Positions 61,788-64,000 of a stretch of 64,000 nucleotides of DNA are shown here, piece by piece. Source of the DNA: CAVUFH01 sp963740835 (GTDB lineage Bacteria; Actinomycetota; Acidimicrobiia; IMCC26256; PALSA-610); NCBI GenBank assembly GCA_963740835.1, contig CAVUFH010000003.1:806001-870000 (forward strand), in the 5' to 3' direction. The notes beneath the pieces are model-generated. The model was not told the DNA's origin, did not search any database, and was given only the letters and a program-made list of their open reading frames with translations. Position 1 is the first letter of the stretch. Each line of letters begins with the position of its first letter. Made by a program: the position numbers and the translations under genes.

Positions 61788-62555
61788 CTATCCGAGCGTG
61801 AGGCCGCGCGCGATGCTGCTGCCGCCGTCGAGTTGCAGGTTGACGCCGGTTACGAACTCGGATTCCCGGCTCGCCAGATAGACCGCCGCGAGCGCGACGT
61901 CCTCGGCTTCGCCGAGCCGGGTGAGATGCATGCCCTCGTACCGCGAGCGGCGCGCCGGATCGATGTCGGCGTCGCGCCGAGCATTGAACACGAAGCCGGG
62001 GCTTACCGTGTTGCAGCGGATGCCGGCGGCGGCGTAGTCGACCGCGATCGACCGGGTCAGCGCGTTGAGCCCGCCCTTCGCGGCGATGTACGCCGCGAAC
62101 CCCGGGCTCGCCCGTTCCGCCTGCCGCGACGAGATGTTCACGATCGCGCCGCCGCCCGCGCGCTCGAGGTGCGGGAGCACCTCGCGACACAACCAGAACG
62201 GCGCGGTGAGGTCGACGCGCAGGATCGACTCCCAGGCGTCGGTGGCCAGGTCGCCGGCGCGCGCATCGTCGCCGCCACCACCCGCCGCGTTGTTCACGAG
62301 CACCGTCAACCCGTCGAGCTCGCGCGCCGCGCCCGCGACGAGATCGATGCACGCGGACTCTTCGTGGAGATCGGCATCGAGGAACACGGCGCGTCCACCC
62401 GCATCGGTGATCGCGCGCGCCACCGCGTTGCCTCGCTCCGCGTCGCGCCCGGTGACGGCGACGCGCGCACCTTGACGCGCGAACTCGATCGCGATCGCGC
62501 GTCCGATGCCGGCGGTCGATCCCGTCACGAGCGCGCTCTCACCGGCCAACCGCAC
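61788..62555 (-). CDS. SDR family oxidoreductase
   Basis: A 255-residue SDR: ESALVTGSTAGIGRAIAIEFARQGARVAVTGRDAERG, NNAAGGGG, NISSRQAERASPGFAAYIAAK (catalytic Ser, Tyr and Lys), IRCNTVSPGFVFN and EFVTGVNLQLDGGSSIA. VTGRDAERG with the arginine after the second strand suggests NADP(H). It leads the two-gene minus-strand unit with the isomerase-like protein and could oxidise the product of that enzyme. Confidence 0.9.
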   Translation of the reverse strand: MRLAGESALVTGSTAGIGRAIAIEFARQGARVAVTGRDAERGNAVARAITDAGGRAVFLDADLHEESACIDLVAGAARELDGLTVLVNNAAGGGGDDARAGDLATDAWESILRVDLTAPFWLCREVLPHLERAGGGAIVNISSRQAERASPGFAAYIAAKGGLNALTRSIAVDYAAAGIRCNTVSPGFVFNARRDADIDPARRSRYEGMHLTRLGEAEDVALAAVYLASRESEFVTGVNLQLDGGSSIARGLTLG

Positions 62556-62657
62556 GCGGCGGAACGTACCTCTGTGATCCGCGAGCCGCCACCGGCGATC
62601 CGCAACGATGACACCACATGCCGACCGGATGCCGGTGGCGTTCGTGACGAACCCTGA

Positions 62658-63584
62658 TCAGATGCTCAGCTTCGCGGGTTCCGCGTGATGACGATCCGGG
62701 GCGGCATGATCGGTGACGGCTCGGCCTGCGTCGCTTTGTGAGCGGCGCCGTTGGATGCCGGTCAGTGCGAGCACGATGGCCCAGGTAAGGAACGCCAATG
62801 TCACGATGCAGAAGCTCGGAGGAAGGTTGAAGACAACCGCGATGATGAGGCCGACCCACACGGCCGCGAGGCTGAGAGCAGTTCCGAGCGCGACGACGCC
62901 GGCAGGGCGAGCAGTGATCAGTAGGGCGGTCGCCGAAGGTGTGACGATCAGCGCGAAGAGCAGCAACGTTCCGACGACCTGCACGGCCATCGTTACCGCG
63001 AGCGCGAGCAGGACCATGAATACGGTCCCGAGGAGCCGCACGGCTACTCCTTTCGCTTCGGCGACCTGTGGGTCGACCGAGGCGAACAAGAGGGGGCGTG
63101 CGATGACGACGAGAACGAGAGCCAAGCCGAGCGTGAAACCCGCGAATACTCGGAGCTGACCCGGCGAAATCGCAAGCAGATTCCCGAACAGCACGCTCGT
63201 GAGAGTGCTCGTGCTCTCCGATGCCAACGATGCGAACAGCACTCCGAGTCCGGTTGCGACCGCAAGGATGGTACCGGTGGATACTTCGCGATTGGACACC
63301 TGCTTGCCGAGCGCGCCGATCGCCAATCCTCCGCTCACGCAGAAGAGTGCGAGGCCGAGCGTCACGGGGATCCCGGCGAGCACAGCGAACGTCGCCCCCG
63401 GAAACCCGATGTGTGCAAGCGCGTGCGCCGCGAACGCGTCGCGACGAATCACGACGAAGTAACCGATCAGACCGGAAGCGATGGCGACAAGCGTGCCTCC
63501 AATGAAGGCGTTTCGCATGAAGCCGGTGTGCAAGATCTCGAACCAGTTGGATTGATATCCGACGTCCGCAATCGTATGGAACAC
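62658..63584 (-). CDS. Zinc/manganese-type ABC transporter permease
   Basis: A 308-residue ABC-3 family permease. Helices run through MRNAFIGGTLVAIASGLIGYFVVIRRDAFAAHALAHIGFPGATFAVLAGIPVTLGLALF, GTILAVATGLGVLFASL, LRVFAGFTLGLALVLVVIARPLLFASVDPQVAEAKGVAVRLLGTVFMVLLALAVTMAVQVVGTLLLFALIVTPSATALLI and VWVGLIIAVVF. The motif AHALAHIGFPGATFAVLAG and AVQVVGTLLLFALIVTPSA are typical of ZnuB/MntB. The cytosolic tail contains several histidines (DHAAPDRHHAEP). GTG 63584 lies three bases after the ATPase stop. The metal itself cannot be told from sequence. Confidence 0.92.
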   Translation of the reverse strand: MFHTIADVGYQSNWFEILHTGFMRNAFIGGTLVAIASGLIGYFVVIRRDAFAAHALAHIGFPGATFAVLAGIPVTLGLALFCVSGGLAIGALGKQVSNREVSTGTILAVATGLGVLFASLASESTSTLTSVLFGNLLAISPGQLRVFAGFTLGLALVLVVIARPLLFASVDPQVAEAKGVAVRLLGTVFMVLLALAVTMAVQVVGTLLLFALIVTPSATALLITARPAGVVALGTALSLAAVWVGLIIAVVFNLPPSFCIVTLAFLTWAIVLALTGIQRRRSQSDAGRAVTDHAAPDRHHAEPAKLSI

Positions 63585-63587
63585 GGT

Positions 63588-64000
63588 TCAACTTCGCGTG
63601 AACAGATCGCCCTGCGGGGTGCGGACGACTTTGATCGGTGTGTCATACAGGTGGGTGAGCAGCTCACTGTCGACGACTTCGCCGATTGCGCCGTAGTGCG
63701 CGTGACCATCCAGCAAGTAGACGGCGCCGTCGAGGATCGAAAGGAGCGGGTTGAGATCGTGAACCACGACGACGATGGTGACGCGACGCCGGACGCGAAG
63801 CTCGTGGAGCAGCTGAACGATCTCATGTTGATTCCGAATATCGAGATTCGCAAGGGGCTCGTCGAGCAGCAACAGGTCCGGATCGCCGACGAGCGCCTGG
63901 GCGATTGCCACGCGTTGTTGTTGGCCGCCAGAGAGCTGCGAGAGGCGACGGGCGGCAACCTCGTGCGCCGAGACCGCCCGCAGCGCCTCGTCGACTCGGA
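63588..64000 (-). CDS. Zinc/manganese-type ABC transporter ATPase (partial)
   Basis: The 3' part of an ABC ATPase, cut by the window end on its 5' side. Visible in order: ALRAVSAHEVAARRLSQLSGGQQQRVAIAQALV (signature), LLLLDEPLANLDIRNQHEIVQLLHEL (Walker B and D-loop), VVVHDLNPLLSILDGAVYLLDGHAHYG (H-loop) and the C-terminal THLYDTPIKVVRTPQGDLFTRS. NLDIRNQHEIVQLL and VVHDLNPLL match ZnuC/MntB-type ATPases. Walker A is outside the window. It is in one operon with the permease, and the binding protein gene probably lies beyond the edge. Confidence 0.92.
   Translation of the reverse strand, partial: RVDEALRAVSAHEVAARRLSQLSGGQQQRVAIAQALVGDPDLLLLDEPLANLDIRNQHEIVQLLHELRVRRRVTIVVVVHDLNPLLSILDGAVYLLDGHAHYGAIGEVVDSELLTHLYDTPIKVVRTPQGDLFTRS

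Overview
The window is about 64 kb of high-GC DNA coding densely on both strands, with many GTG starts, 4-bp ATGA/GTGA overlaps and convergent 3' ends. A WhiB-like Fe-S regulator, an actinobacterial Tat-lipoprotein binding protein, a mycothiol-type DinB protein and an Rpf-like secreted muralidase point to Actinomycetota. The wealth of short-chain dehydrogenases (SDRs), acyl-CoA enzymes and CaiB/BaiF transferases, together with FliW/CsrA and a FliA-type sigma factor, fits Acidimicrobiia or a nearby lineage better than Streptomyces or Mycobacterium. That placement is inference. I found no tRNA, rRNA, CRISPR array, insertion sequence or phage gene.

Layout. 1-8.8 kb: an antibiotic-kinase-like protein, an SDR, a PCMT-like methyltransferase, a remarkable ECF sigma/ankyrin/F1-ATPase-beta-like fusion (3090-4970), then on the minus strand a methyltransferase, a DinB-like protein, a dienelactone hydrolase and a CoA ligase. 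8.9-13.2 kb: a coupled alpha/beta hydrolase, cytochrome P450 and arylsulfatase. 13.3-19.3 kb: an export operon (DUF5666 protein, adaptor, MacB-type ATPase, MacB-type permease, second adaptor) closed by a strong hairpin. 19.4-28.6 kb: a secreted protein, a SnoaL-like protein, a binding protein without signal peptide, a serine hydrolase, TetR, an amidohydrolase, a chimeric gene remnant, a GAF-GGDEF protein and a tandem GNAT protein. 28.7-29.4 kb: a Clp-N/HTH regulator behind two palindromes.

29.5-41.3 kb is one long plus-strand acyl-CoA block (two CaiB/BaiF transferases, MaoC-like hydratase, three crotonases, acyl-CoA dehydrogenase, two alpha/beta-barrel proteins, two CoA ligases, one on the opposite strand). 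It looks like a catabolic pathway for a carboxylic acid or sterol-like substrate. 42.0-44.9 kb is a regulatory cluster: WhiB-like protein, FliA/WhiG-type sigma, LuxR-type regulator, FliW and CsrA. 45.0-53.7 kb reads as a polyamine module: potABCD on one strand, and an aldehyde dehydrogenase, class III aminotransferase, Lrp regulator and alanine dehydrogenase on the other; together they could turn putrescine into GABA while recycling alanine to pyruvate. 53.7-64 kb: SDRs, a HAD phosphatase, the Rpf-like protein, a DUF2079 membrane protein, a thioesterase, a TIM-barrel isomerase and a zinc-type ABC transporter cut by the window end.

A recurring feature is genes broken by what looks like one inserted or lost base (near 5433, 11260, 15140, 20235, 28832, 33520, 35218, 58304 and 59848), each continuing as a good homologue in the next frame. 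Most are probably residual sequencing indels in a draft or metagenome assembly rather than nine real pseudogenes. I annotate them as single genes with the shift stated.
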